A DNA stretch of 64,000 nt. Source: Glo-17 sp964637835 (GTDB lineage Bacteria > Krumholzibacteriota > Krumholzibacteriia > LZORAL124-64-63). The notes beneath the pieces were generated by a model that was not told the origin of the DNA, searched no databases, and worked only from the letters and a program-made list of their open reading frames with translations. Each line of letters opens with the position of its first letter. The first letter of the stretch is position 1. Made by a program: the position numbers and the translations under genes. The stretch is from the NCBI GenBank assembly GCA_964637835.1, contig CAZWYF010000001.1:1-64000 (forward strand), read 5' to 3'. Shown piece after piece: positions 25,695-34,806 of the stretch.

Positions 25695-26846
25695 TCAGGC
25701 CCGGCGGGAGGGCCAGGCCGCGACGGCTTCGCTCACGATGCCCACCGCCCGGTCCACGTCGGCCGCGGTGGTGCCGCGCCCCACCGAGAAGCGGACCGTG
25801 CCCATGGCCTGATCGGGCGGCACCCGCATGGCGGCCAGGACGGAGGACAGGTCCACGCCGTCCGCATGGCAGGCGGCGCCCGCGGAGGCGGCCACCCGGT
25901 CGCCGATGGTCTCCAGCAGCCGGGCGGCGTCCACGCCGCCGAAGCAGACGCTCAGCGTGCCAGGCAGGCCGCGGTCCGGGTCGCCGTTGACGCGCAGCTC
26001 GCCCAGGCGGGCGGTGAGGCCGGCGAGCAGGCGATCGCGCAGCTGCCGGGCATGCGCCATGTCCCGGTCCAGGCGCCCGGCGGCCAGCCGCGCCGCCTCG
26101 CCCAGGCCCACGATGGCCAGGACGTTCTCCGTGCCCGCGCGCCGGCCCGCCTCGTGGCCGGCGCCGTGGATCTGGCGCACGGGCTCGCGGCCCGGGCGCA
26201 TGAAGAGCGCGCCCACGCCCTTGGGCCCGTAGAGCTTGTGCCCGGCGACGGTCAGCAGGTCGCAGCCCAGGGCGTCCACGTCCACGGGGATCTTGCCCAC
26301 CGACTGGGCGGCATCGGTGTGCAGCCAGGCGCCATGCTCGCGGCAGCTGGTGGCGATGTCGTCCAGCGGCTGGATGGTGCCCACCTCGTTGTTGGCGTGC
26401 ATGACGCTGACCAGGACCGTGTCCGGGCGGATGGCCGCGGCCACCGCGGCGGAGTCGACGCGCCCCACGGCGTCCACCGGCAGCACCGTCAGCTCCCAGC
26501 CCCGGCGCTCCAGCACGCGGCACGGCTCCAGGACCGCGGGGTGCTCCACCGCCGAGGTGATCAGGTGCCGCCCGTGATCGGCCCGGCGCTCGGCCACGCC
26601 GAGGATGGCCAGGTTGTTGGCCTCCGAGCCGCCGCCGGTGAAGATCACGTCCTGAGGCCTCGCCCCGATGAGCGCCGCCACCTCCGTGCGGGCCGCCTCC
26701 AGCGCCGCCCGGGCGCGCCGGCCGGGGGCGTGGCTGCTGGACGGATTGCCGAACTCCTCGCGCAGGTACGGCAGCATGGCGTCCGCCACGGCCGGGTCGA
26801 TGGGCGTCGTCGCGTTGTGGTCGAGGTAGATGGGATCCTGGCTCAT
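25695..26846 (-). CDS. cysteine desulfurase, selenocysteine-lyase-like
   Basis: A 383-residue PLP enzyme of the NifS/IscS fold: LDHNATTP near 8-15, the FGNPSSSH motif, FTGGGSEANN, HANNEVGT, HTDAAQSVGK, and the PLP lysine in GHKLYGPKG near 205. The active-site cysteine is in SAGAACHADG, and the following SVGRGTT-x-x-D-V-D resembles selenocysteine lyases more than IscS, which has SGSACSS. It delivers sulfur, or perhaps selenium, from (seleno)cysteine. A selenium role is supported by selD in this window but is not proven. ATG 26846 has GGAGA upstream. No iscU or sufE is adjacent. Confidence 0.85.
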   Translation of the reverse strand: MSQDPIYLDHNATTPIDPAVADAMLPYLREEFGNPSSSHAPGRRARAALEAARTEVAALIGARPQDVIFTGGGSEANNLAILGVAERRADHGRHLITSAVEHPAVLEPCRVLERRGWELTVLPVDAVGRVDSAAVAAAIRPDTVLVSVMHANNEVGTIQPLDDIATSCREHGAWLHTDAAQSVGKIPVDVDALGCDLLTVAGHKLYGPKGVGALFMRPGREPVRQIHGAGHEAGRRAGTENVLAIVGLGEAARLAAGRLDRDMAHARQLRDRLLAGLTARLGELRVNGDPDRGLPGTLSVCFGGVDAARLLETIGDRVAASAGAACHADGVDLSSVLAAMRVPPDQAMGTVRFSVGRGTTAADVDRAVGIVSEAVAAWPSRRA

Positions 26847-26979
26847 GGCGTCTCCGTGGCTGCGGCCCGGTGGCCGGTGCGGTTTCCGGAGCAATCTAGC
26901 ACGGGGACGACCCCGGCGCGCGCGCCGCCGCGACGATGGGGGTTGCCAGGAGCGGCCGCCGCCGCCATCCTTGGCCGTC

Positions 26980-27852
26980 ATGTCGACCCGTCACTGGAAA
27001 CGCGCGCTCGTCTTCCTCGAGCGCCTGCGGCGGGAGATCGCCTACGACGACTGCATGGGGATGGCGGCGCAGATCGCCTACTACATGATGCTGTCGGTGA
27101 TCCCCTTCCTCATCTTCGTGCTCTCGATCATGAGCCGGCTGGCCATGGGCGAGGCGCTCGAGCCGTTGCTGCTCGAGACCCTGCGCGAGCAGATGCCGCC
27201 GGAGGCCGCCAACTACATCACCGACATCGTCCTGCGCGTCCTGCCGACGCGCAGCAGCGAGACCACGCTGGTCTCCTTCGCCGTGGCGCTCTGGGGCTCG
27301 AGCATGGCCGTCGGCGCGCTCATCACCACCATCAACCGGGCCTACAACCTGCGGCCGCGGCGCAACATCGTCATCCAGAAGGTCCTGGCCCTGGTGCTGG
27401 TCCTGGCGCTCTCGGGCATCCTGCTGCTGGCCATGTTCATCCTGGTGGTGGGCCCGCAGGTGACGCAGCAGTCGCTGCAGGCGCTGGGCCTGTCGGGGGA
27501 TGCGGGGTCGTCCTGGACCGCGCTGCGCCTGCCCCTGGCCGCGCTGCTGGCCTTCATCGCCCTGGCCATCCTCTACTTCTACGCCCCGGAGGCCCGCCAG
27601 CGCTTCGTGCACATCCTGCCCGGCAGCATCACCGCGACGGTGCTCTGGCTGACGGCGTCGTCGGCGTTCCGGCTCTTCGTGAGCAACTTCGGCAACTACA
27701 ACGCCACCTATGGCTCCCTGGCCGCGGTGGTGATCATGCTCGCCTACTTCTGGCTCACCGGCTTCATCTTCCTGCTCGGCGCGGAGATCAACGCCCTGAT
27801 GAAGCGCGTGGAGGTCGAGGACGGCCGCAGCCTCTTCCGCCCGCTGCGTTGA
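26980..27852 (+). CDS. YihY/BrkB-family membrane protein
   Basis: A 290-residue inner-membrane protein of the YihY family with six TM segments: AAQIAYYMMLSVIPFLIFVLS near 29-49, WGSSMAVGALITTINRAYN near 106-124, and YGSLAAVVIMLAYFWLTGFIFLLGAEINA near 245-273. It lacks the winged-helix tail of the paralogue at 21573-22946. ATG 26980 has only a poor ribosome site, so translation may start leaderless or slightly differently. Its role, perhaps in envelope or lipid transport, is unknown. Confidence 0.85.
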   Translation: MSTRHWKRALVFLERLRREIAYDDCMGMAAQIAYYMMLSVIPFLIFVLSIMSRLAMGEALEPLLLETLREQMPPEAANYITDIVLRVLPTRSSETTLVSFAVALWGSSMAVGALITTINRAYNLRPRRNIVIQKVLALVLVLALSGILLLAMFILVVGPQVTQQSLQALGLSGDAGSSWTALRLPLAALLAFIALAILYFYAPEARQRFVHILPGSITATVLWLTASSAFRLFVSNFGNYNATYGSLAAVVIMLAYFWLTGFIFLLGAEINALMKRVEVEDGRSLFRPLR

Positions 27853-27896
27853 GACCGGGAAATCGGCATCATCATAACGCAAATGGATGACGTGAC

Positions 27897-27925
27897 TTGA
27901 ATTCCTCGTCACGGCTTGGTATTCT
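27897..27925 (+). promoter_or_regulatory. promoter of the subtilase operon
   Basis: TTGAAT (27897-27902) and TATTCT (27920-27925) are 17 bases apart in an AT-richer patch, one of the best promoters in the window. The ATG at 28032 lies about 100 bases downstream. Confidence 0.7.
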
Positions 27926-28031
27926 TCGTAGTTGCCGGTCCCTTCGTGAACGACCGTGCACGCCGCCGCTCATGGCGAGTGATCGCCCCCGCCCCACCGC
28001 TCGCGGACGCGTGCCGGGGAAAGAAGATCTC

Positions 28032-31000
28032 ATGGGTCGCTCCTGCCGGATCACCATCGCCGTCTGCGTGCTGCTCGTCCTGCTGCCCGCCGTGGTGCTG
28101 GCCGCGCGGATCGATCCGGAGCTCGAGAAGCTCCTGGACACCAAGCGCCAGGAGACCATCCCGGTGCTCATGGTGTTCCCCGAGCCGCCGGACCTGGACG
28201 GGCTCACCGCCCAGCTCGACGACGCCACCCCCTCCAAGCGCCGCAAGTCCGTCATCGCCGCGCTCAAGCGCAAGGTCCGCAAGGCGCAGACCGAGGCCTG
28301 GGAGATCCTCTCCGATCCCGACCAGCACGGCGTGCTCGTGTCGTCGGACATGCTCTACCTCGCCAACGCCATCGCCTTCGAGGGCGATCGGGAGATCATC
28401 CTGGCGCTGGCCGAGACCAAGAGCGCGCCCCTGGCCGACGCCATCCTCTTCCACGACGAGCCCCTCGAGCTGCTGCTGGGCGCCGGCGCGCCCGGCGCGG
28501 CGGGCGTCAAGGCGGCCGCCCAGGACACGGTCTGGAGCCTGCGCCACCTCGGCGTCGACCGCGTCTGGAACGAGCTCGGCTTCACCGGCGAGGGCGTGAT
28601 CATCGGTCACGTGGACACCGGCGTGGACGGCGCGCACCCGGATCTGAGGCGTCGCCTCCGGGTCAACCCGGGGGAGATCCCGGACAACGGACTGGACGAC
28701 GACGGCAATGGCCTGGTGGACGACGTCCGCGGCTGGGACTTCGGCGACGACGATGCCGATCCCCGCGACGATGCCAGCATCGCCGGCCACGGCACCCATA
28801 CCGCGGGCATCCTGGTGGGCGACGGCAGCGCCGGCCTGCAGACCGGCGTGGCGCCCGGCGCGCGCCTGGTCCCGGCCAAGGTCTTCGCCAGCGACGGCGC
28901 CAGCAGCCTCGGCCGCATCTGGGCCGCCCAGCAGTACTGCCTGGAGCAGGGCGCCCGCATCATCTCCATGTCCCTGGGCGTCAAGGGCGAGATCCCCGCG
29001 GCCTTCCTGCGCAACGATCGCTTCAACGCCGAGGCGCTGCGCGCGGCCGGCGTGCTGCTCTTCAACAGCGGCGGCAACTACCACGAGGAGTTCGCGCCGC
29101 CGCTGGAGATCGGCATGACCGCCCGCATCCCCTCGCCCTGGAACCCGTTGCCCGTGCCGGCCGCCAGCACCGGCGGCGTGGTGGCCGTGGGCGGCACCGC
29201 CCACCGCAGCGACCAGGCCTGGGGGCCGTCGAGCCGGGGGCCGGTGAGCTGGGGCCATGTCGAGCCCTGGCTGGACTGGCCCCACGATCCGGGCCCGGGC
29301 CTGATCAAGCCCGACGTCGTGGCCCCCGCCGAGGGCATCCAGTCCACCCTGCCGCAGGGCGGCTACAGCGGCGAGACCTGGTCGGGCACCTCCATGGCCT
29401 GCCCCCACGTGGCGGGCATCGCGGCGCTCATGCTGCAGAAGAATCCCACGCTCTCGCCGGCGGGCCTGGACAGCCTGCTGCAGCAGACCGCTCGCGACCT
29501 GGGGGCTCCGGGCAAGGATCCCGTCTTCGGTTCCGGGGCGGTGGACGCTCACGCCGCCGTGGCGGCCGTGCCCCTGGACCTGATGCCGAACCTGTCCGAG
29601 ATCAGCCTCGGACTGGACCCGGCCGGCAACCAGGTCCTCGACCCGGGCGAGCAGGTGGACGTGGTGGTCGAGGTGCGCAACGTGGGCCAGGTGGCGGCCA
29701 CCGGCGTGATCGGTCGCCTGGAGCTGGCGCCGGGGCCGTACGTGGTGGCCGACCGGGCCACCTCCCGTCTGGGCGACATCGCGGCCGGCGCCGCGGGCGA
29801 CAACGCCGCGCAGCCGTTCCGCCTGTTCGTCTCGCCCGCCGCGCCCGAGGGCGCGCCCTTCGCGATGACGCTCACCCTCTTCTCCGCCGAGGGCTTCGAG
29901 CGGAGCTTCGACCTGCAGGCCCAGGTGGGGCTGCCCGAGTGGCGCACCCTGGACGCCGGCGCGGTCTATCTCAGCATCACCTCCCGCGGCAGCCTGGGCT
30001 ACCTCACCGACCAGCAGTCCGAGGGGCATGGCGCGGGGCTGATCGGTGGTCCCAGCGCCCTGTTCACCGGCTCGCTCTGGGCCGGCGCCAGCGCCGCCTA
30101 CATGTGCAACAACGACCTCACCGCCGGCGGCGCCGATCCCGCCGAGTGGATCCCGCGCACCGATCCCAGCGGCAACGTGGCGGTGGTCGCCGACGGGGCC
30201 GATGGCCAGACCTTCGCCCTGGCGTTCACCGACGGCGGGCATCCCGACCCGCGGGACCTGGAGATCGAGCTCACCGCCCGTGCGCCCAGCGCGCCCGACC
30301 TGGCCCACGTCGTGATCCTGGACTACGCCATCCACAACCGCGGCTCGCGCTTCATCGGCAACTTCCACGCCGGTCTGTTCCTGGACTGGGACGTGGTGGA
30401 TCTGCTCGGCAACGTGGGGGGCAGCGACCTGGACCGGCGTACCGCCTGGGTGGGCATGCCCGACGGTCCGGTGTTCGGCCAGGCCCTGGTGGGCGACGCC
30501 CCGCTGGCCAACGCCACGGTGATCGACAACCCCACCTACGTCTTCCCCGTCAGCCACGTGATCGACGTGCACAAGCAGCAGCTGCTGAGCGGCGTGGTCC
30601 GCGAGGCGACCATCGACACGCCCACCGACGTGTCCGCCCTGGTGTCCGCCGGGCCGTACGCGCTGGCGGCCGGGCAGACCGTGCAGGTGCGCTTCGTGGT
30701 GGCCCACGGCGCCACGCTGGCCGACTTCCACGCCGCCGTCGAGGCCGCGGGCGGGTCGACCGACGCGGCCACGAGCGTCGAGCCCGACGTGGCGGCCGCC
30801 CCGCGGGCGCCCGTGCTGGCGCAGAACCACCCCAATCCGTTCAATCCCAGCACCAGCATCCGCTTCGCCCTGCCCGCCGCGGGCCCGGCCCGGCTGGCCG
30901 TCCACGACCTCGAGGGCCGGCGCATCCGCACGCTGGTGGACGGCGAGTTGCCGGCGGGCGAGCACCTGCGCCGGTGGGACGGCCGCGACCAGCTCGGTCG

Positions 31001-31082
31001 ACCGGCCGCGTCCGGGATGTACGTCCTGCGGCTGGAGGCGGCGGGTACCGTGACCACGCGCAAGGCCGTGCTCGTCAAGTGA
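28032..31082 (+). CDS. secreted subtilisin-like (S8) protease with FlgD-like C-terminal sorting domain
   Basis: A 1016-residue secreted protease. A signal peptide (about 1-24) and a propeptide-like region precede an S8 domain with catalytic D195 (HVDTGVDG), H253 (GHGTHTAGI) and S454 (GTSMACPHVAG). Beta-sandwich regions follow (about 510-920). The last about 85 residues begin with NHPNPFNPSTSIRF and end with SGMYVLRLE, the FlgD-Ig/type-A sorting-domain pattern seen in FCB-group exoproteins. It is therefore probably exported to the cell surface by a type IX-like route. I use ATG 28032, the start of the signal peptide. A GTGA overlap couples it to the next gene. Confidence 0.9.
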   Translation: MGRSCRITIAVCVLLVLLPAVVLAARIDPELEKLLDTKRQETIPVLMVFPEPPDLDGLTAQLDDATPSKRRKSVIAALKRKVRKAQTEAWEILSDPDQHGVLVSSDMLYLANAIAFEGDREIILALAETKSAPLADAILFHDEPLELLLGAGAPGAAGVKAAAQDTVWSLRHLGVDRVWNELGFTGEGVIIGHVDTGVDGAHPDLRRRLRVNPGEIPDNGLDDDGNGLVDDVRGWDFGDDDADPRDDASIAGHGTHTAGILVGDGSAGLQTGVAPGARLVPAKVFASDGASSLGRIWAAQQYCLEQGARIISMSLGVKGEIPAAFLRNDRFNAEALRAAGVLLFNSGGNYHEEFAPPLEIGMTARIPSPWNPLPVPAASTGGVVAVGGTAHRSDQAWGPSSRGPVSWGHVEPWLDWPHDPGPGLIKPDVVAPAEGIQSTLPQGGYSGETWSGTSMACPHVAGIAALMLQKNPTLSPAGLDSLLQQTARDLGAPGKDPVFGSGAVDAHAAVAAVPLDLMPNLSEISLGLDPAGNQVLDPGEQVDVVVEVRNVGQVAATGVIGRLELAPGPYVVADRATSRLGDIAAGAAGDNAAQPFRLFVSPAAPEGAPFAMTLTLFSAEGFERSFDLQAQVGLPEWRTLDAGAVYLSITSRGSLGYLTDQQSEGHGAGLIGGPSALFTGSLWAGASAAYMCNNDLTAGGADPAEWIPRTDPSGNVAVVADGADGQTFALAFTDGGHPDPRDLEIELTARAPSAPDLAHVVILDYAIHNRGSRFIGNFHAGLFLDWDVVDLLGNVGGSDLDRRTAWVGMPDGPVFGQALVGDAPLANATVIDNPTYVFPVSHVIDVHKQQLLSGVVREATIDTPTDVSALVSAGPYALAAGQTVQVRFVVAHGATLADFHAAVEAAGGSTDAATSVEPDVAAAPRAPVLAQNHPNPFNPSTSIRFALPAAGPARLAVHDLEGRRIRTLVDGELPAGEHLRRWDGRDQLGRPAASGMYVLRLEAAGTVTTRKAVLVK

Positions 31083-31996
31083 CCGGCAGAACCGCCGCCC
31101 GGGCCCTGATCGCCGGTGTCCTCGCCACCCTGTGGGCCGGCGTGGCACAGGCTGCCGCCCCCCGCGGGGGCCTGGCACCGGACGCGGCCGACACCAGCTC
31201 GCGATCCCTGCCGGCCGCGGTGATGGCGCGCAACCTGGCGGTCGCCACCCTGGCCTCGCCGGCGGCGCTGGACAGCCTGCTCGCCCGCCAGCAGGACTGG
31301 TCCACCGCCGCGCGCGTGGGCGACTGGGCGCGCCGGTATCTCGCCTGGGAGCAGGCGGAGTACTGCTTCGGCCTGGCGGACTCCGGCTACGTGGCCGCCG
31401 GGTTGCTGGTCCCGGGCCACCGCCAGGACTGCATCAGCTTCCTCTACCGGGTGACCGAGCTGGCGCTGGCCCGCACCGCACGGCACGCCATCGAGCTGGC
31501 CGCCGCGCGGCGCTTCGCCGGGGCGCCCCTGGCGCGCGTCTGCCGCGACGATGGCCGCGTCGAATACGACGACCCCGCCCACCTCGACTTCGCCCTCGAC
31601 ATGATCCGCAGCGGGCTGTGGGGTCGTGACGTGACGCCGACGCTCACCGGCGTGCGACCGGACACGGTGGGCACCGCGCGGTACGCGCCGGGGTCGTTCC
31701 GCTGGGTACCCGAGGAGGCGCTGCAGGTCGCCGAGTTGCAGGAGGGCGACCTGGTCTGGCTGGTGCTCGAGCCCACCCATGCGGCCGCCCGCCCCCTGCG
31801 CGACGAGCACGGCCTGGTGATCGGCCACGTGGGCGCGGTGGTGGTGGTCGACGGTGAGCGCCGGCTCGTGCATGCGGCGAGCCGTCCCCTGGCCGGGCAT
31901 TACGACCGCAGTGGCGTGGTGTCGGTGCCCGTGGGCGAGTATCTGGCGCGCGTCGAGCGCCATGGTGGCGTGATGGTCACGCGGTTCGCCCCCTGA
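31079..31996 (+). CDS. DUF1460 family exported amidase-like protein
   Basis: A 305-residue exported protein with a signal peptide (about 1-26). The DUF1460 core belongs to the NlpC/P60-like papain fold: HRQDCISFLYRVTELALAR with the likely nucleophile C118, ELQEGDLVWLVLE, and the His in GLVIGHVGAVVV, followed by RLVHAASR. Characterised members are N-acetylmuramoyl-L-alanine amidase-like enzymes of cell-wall turnover. GTG 31079 overlaps the protease TGA as GTGA, so the two proteins are made together. The window offers no direct clue to why the pair is coupled. Confidence 0.8.
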   Translation: MTGRTAARALIAGVLATLWAGVAQAAAPRGGLAPDAADTSSRSLPAAVMARNLAVATLASPAALDSLLARQQDWSTAARVGDWARRYLAWEQAEYCFGLADSGYVAAGLLVPGHRQDCISFLYRVTELALARTARHAIELAAARRFAGAPLARVCRDDGRVEYDDPAHLDFALDMIRSGLWGRDVTPTLTGVRPDTVGTARYAPGSFRWVPEEALQVAELQEGDLVWLVLEPTHAAARPLRDEHGLVIGHVGAVVVVDGERRLVHAASRPLAGHYDRSGVVSVPVGEYLARVERHGGVMVTRFAP

Positions 31997-32013
31997 CCTG
32001 CCGCGTCCGCCGC

Positions 32014-33879
32014 TCAGTCCTCCTCGTCCGGCGGCGGCGCCACCAGGACCACCGGCACGCGGGCGCTGACGCTGTCGTCGCCGGCATGGGCCCACGCCTC
32101 CAGGTCGGTGGGCAGCGGGGTGGTCCCCTCGGCCGGCACGTCCCAGGCCACCGACCACTCCGCGAGGTCGCCGTCCACGCGCAGGCGCTGATCCAGCGCC
32201 GTGACCACCACCGAGTCCAGGGGCGCTCCCGCGAGGTAGGGTGCGGCCGTGCCGCTGATGGTGGCGAGCTGGCCGCGGACCAGCTCGGCTTCCGGCGCGG
32301 GGCTGGCGATGGTCACCGCCAGCTGGCTGATGGTCACCTCGATCCAGGCCAGGCCGCTGCGGATGTCGCTGCTGTCGGCGTTGGCGGCGGTCACCTCGGC
32401 GCCCAGCGACCAGACGGTGTCCCGGGTCAGCCGTGGCACCTCCCAGAGGATCTCCCAGTTCTCGGCGCCAGCGGCGTCCACCCAGCCGTCGCCGAGGTGG
32501 GCCCGCACGGCCGTGATGGCGTAGTCGGCGTCGAAGGTGCTGGCGGTGCCGGTCACCTCGATGGCCTGGCCGCCGCGGACCGTCTGCCCGTCGATGGGGT
32601 TGGTGAACCGGATCTCCAGCTCGGCACCCGAGAGGATCACGTAGTCCGCCCGTACCGGCGACCGGTACCAGTGATTCCGGTACTGCGCGTAGACCTGATG
32701 CAATCCGGGCTCGCCGGTGAGGACATGGGTGGAGGTGTCGGCGTAGTCGCCCCATGGCGCGTCGTGGAAGCCCGGATCCTGGCTGAAACGCATCTCCGTG
32801 GCGACGGCGTCGTGCAGCAGCGTCAGCTGCGGCGTCGTGGAGATCCGGTTGCCGGGCAGGTCGAGGGAGAAGTCGGCGGCGGCGAGGTCGTCCGCGGTGA
32901 GCTCCAGGGCGCTGCTGGCGGTGTAGCCGAACTCCGTCTCCAGCTCGGCGAAGAGCGTCTGCGGCTGGGCGGTGTCCTGGACCGGGACACCGGCGAGCAC
33001 CGGTGCGGCGTCCACCCAGGTGGCGTCGGCGAGGTCCTCGGCGGCGGTGGCGAACCGTACGCGGCGGAGGCCCCGGGCGCCGTCGGCCAGGGCGATGTCC
33101 GGCAGGGGGCTGGCGATGGTGCTGCCGCCTCCGGCCAGGCTGATGGCCGGGGCCAGGCCCACCCCCAGCTCCAGGCTGCTGACCTGCGAGTGGGCCGGCG
33201 GCAGGCCGCCGCCCAGGTCGGTGACCGCCCGGAAGTAGAGGACGAAGGTGGTGTCGGCCCCGTCGGCGGCGCCCAGGTCCACCTCCGGGAAGGTGGCCGT
33301 GCCGTCGTCGGCGATGGGCGCGCTCCGCGGGGCGGTGAACAGGGCGTCGCGGGCGAGCTGGACGCTGTCGCCGCTGGTGGTGGTCGCCTGCAGCTCCACG
33401 TACCGGGAGAGGACGGGGGTCGGCCCGAGCACCGCGAGCAGCGGGCCGGCATCCACCGTGGCCGGCGTGACGTGGCTCATGCGCGGGGTCTCGCCCTCGG
33501 CGCCGACGGCGCGCACGCGGAAGTAGTTGGTGGCGGTGGGGGTGACGTCGGTGACCACGTAGGCCATCGCGCCGCTGCCGGCGGCGGTGTCGCCCACGGC
33601 GCTGAAGTTCAGCCCGTCGAGGGACTTCTGCACCTCGTAGGTGGCGATCCCGTACCCCTCGAGCTGGTTCCAGGTCAGCACCACGCGATCGGCCTCGAAG
33701 ACGGCGCTCAGGCCGAACGGGTCGGCCGCCGCGGGATTGCGCGGGTCGAACGGGCTGTCCCAGGCCGGCGCCTCGGGGTCCTCGGCGCAGCCGCCGAGCA
33801 GCGACAGGAGCGGTGACGCCAGCAGGGCCGCGAGGAGCGGCACCCAGAGCAGCAGGCGGAGCGGGCGGGCAGACGTCAT
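32014..33879 (-). CDS. surface lipoprotein with FN3 and Ig-like domains
   Basis: A 621-residue lipoprotein: a signal peptide ends in the lipobox L-G-G-C near 31. An FN3 domain (about 55-140; VVLTWNQLEGYGIATYEVQKS) is followed by several beta-sandwich repeats including two bacterial-Ig-like modules near the C terminus (FTNPIDGQTVRGGQAIEVTGT and IASPAPEAELVRGQLATISGT). No catalytic motif is visible; a structural or adhesive surface role is likely. ATG 33879 is the start of the signal peptide. It lies 23 bases after the PEGA-protein gene and is cotranscribed with it. Confidence 0.78.
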   Translation of the reverse strand: MTSARPLRLLLWVPLLAALLASPLLSLLGGCAEDPEAPAWDSPFDPRNPAAADPFGLSAVFEADRVVLTWNQLEGYGIATYEVQKSLDGLNFSAVGDTAAGSGAMAYVVTDVTPTATNYFRVRAVGAEGETPRMSHVTPATVDAGPLLAVLGPTPVLSRYVELQATTTSGDSVQLARDALFTAPRSAPIADDGTATFPEVDLGAADGADTTFVLYFRAVTDLGGGLPPAHSQVSSLELGVGLAPAISLAGGGSTIASPLPDIALADGARGLRRVRFATAAEDLADATWVDAAPVLAGVPVQDTAQPQTLFAELETEFGYTASSALELTADDLAAADFSLDLPGNRISTTPQLTLLHDAVATEMRFSQDPGFHDAPWGDYADTSTHVLTGEPGLHQVYAQYRNHWYRSPVRADYVILSGAELEIRFTNPIDGQTVRGGQAIEVTGTASTFDADYAITAVRAHLGDGWVDAAGAENWEILWEVPRLTRDTVWSLGAEVTAANADSSDIRSGLAWIEVTISQLAVTIASPAPEAELVRGQLATISGTAAPYLAGAPLDSVVVTALDQRLRVDGDLAEWSVAWDVPAEGTTPLPTDLEAWAHAGDDSVSARVPVVLVAPPPDEED

Positions 33880-33902
33880 GACGCGGTGGCCTCCGGTGGC
33901 GT

Positions 33903-34691
33903 TCAGAAGGTCAGGGTGACGGCGGCGTGGGCGCCGCCCGGCCCCGGGACCACCCCGGCCAGCTGGCCGCGGCCGGGGTCGTGATCGGGGCCGTCGCGCC
34001 AGGCTCCGGGCGGGATCACGCCGGGCCCCAGATCCACGGTCGGGGTGAGCAGCCAGGCGTCCAGGATGCTCAGCAGCCACGCGCTGCCGGCCACGATCAG
34101 GCCGGCGTTGCGGAGGTCCTTCATGTCCTCCATGTCCGCGTGGGCCGCGGCGGCCTCGGCGCGCCAGAAGGCGATCTCCTGGCCGTCGATGGCCGAGCGG
34201 TAGCTGTCGCGATAGTTGAGATAATCCTCGCGGAAGGTGGTGCGCTGGACCTCACCGGCCACGGCGGTGAGCAGGCCGCCCGCCTCGCCCAGGAAGTACA
34301 GCCACCCGCGCCAGGTATCATCGCGGTACCACTGGCCCAGGCCCGCGAACAGCAGGCTCGCCTGCACCGCCTCCAGGCGTCGCAGCGGGGCCGGGCGCAG
34401 TCGCAGATGCAGCCAGGACTCCGGCTCGCCCAGCACCACCGCCTGCTCCAGGTCCTTGTAGCCGCGCAGGGTGCAGCGCAGGGTGTAGACGCCCGGCGGG
34501 AGCTCCACGGCGCCAGCGAGGGGGAGCAGGCCCAGCTCGCGGTCGTCCAGACTGACCGCGGCGCCCGGCGGGCCGGAGAGCTGCAACGTGGCGGCCGGCG
34601 CGGCGGTGGCGAGCAGGAGCACGAGCAGGCCGAGCAGCAGGGGGGGGCGGGAACGCGGCGAGCGGGGAGGCGGGCAGCAGGGTGGCGTCAT
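33903..34691 (-). CDS. exported PEGA-domain protein with DUF5683-like membrane part
   Basis: A 262-residue protein. After a proline/arginine-rich start and a signal segment (about 17-36) comes a PEGA domain (about 38-95; SGPPGAAVSLDDRELG and LPPGVYTLRCTLRGY). Then follows a membrane-associated part with FAGLGQWYRDDTWRGWLYFLGEAGGL, like DUF5683. PEGA domains bind surface structures or S-layers. The C-terminal AAVTLTF may be a membrane strand. ATG 34691 is chosen because a TATACT promoter lies upstream of it. The downstream gene encodes an FN3/Ig lipoprotein. Confidence 0.7.
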   Translation of the reverse strand: MTPPCCPPPRSPRSRPPLLLGLLVLLLATAAPAATLQLSGPPGAAVSLDDRELGLLPLAGAVELPPGVYTLRCTLRGYKDLEQAVVLGEPESWLHLRLRPAPLRRLEAVQASLLFAGLGQWYRDDTWRGWLYFLGEAGGLLTAVAGEVQRTTFREDYLNYRDSYRSAIDGQEIAFWRAEAAAAHADMEDMKDLRNAGLIVAGSAWLLSILDAWLLTPTVDLGPGVIPPGAWRDGPDHDPGRGQLAGVVPGPGGAHAAVTLTF

Positions 34692-34752
34692 CGGCAGTAC
34701 CTGTGGCGTCGGGGGCGGCGTGGCACCGGCGTCCGGCCGGCGGGTCCCCCGA

Positions 34753-34781
34753 AGTATAGGGGAATCGCGGCGGGCACGAAA
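34753..34781 (-). promoter_or_regulatory. promoter of the PEGA-lipoprotein operon
   Basis: On the minus strand TTTCGT (34776-34781) and TATACT (34753-34758) are separated by 17 bases, about 60 bases before ATG 34691. Confidence 0.6.
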
Positions 34782-34806
34782 GCGCGCAGGCACCGGGCCG
34801 CCGGGC

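Noticed and set aside
27909..31178. A minus-strand open frame of 1089 codons opposite the subtilase
   Set aside because: Antisense of a gene with an intact catalytic triad and sorting domain; composition is that of a shadow frame.
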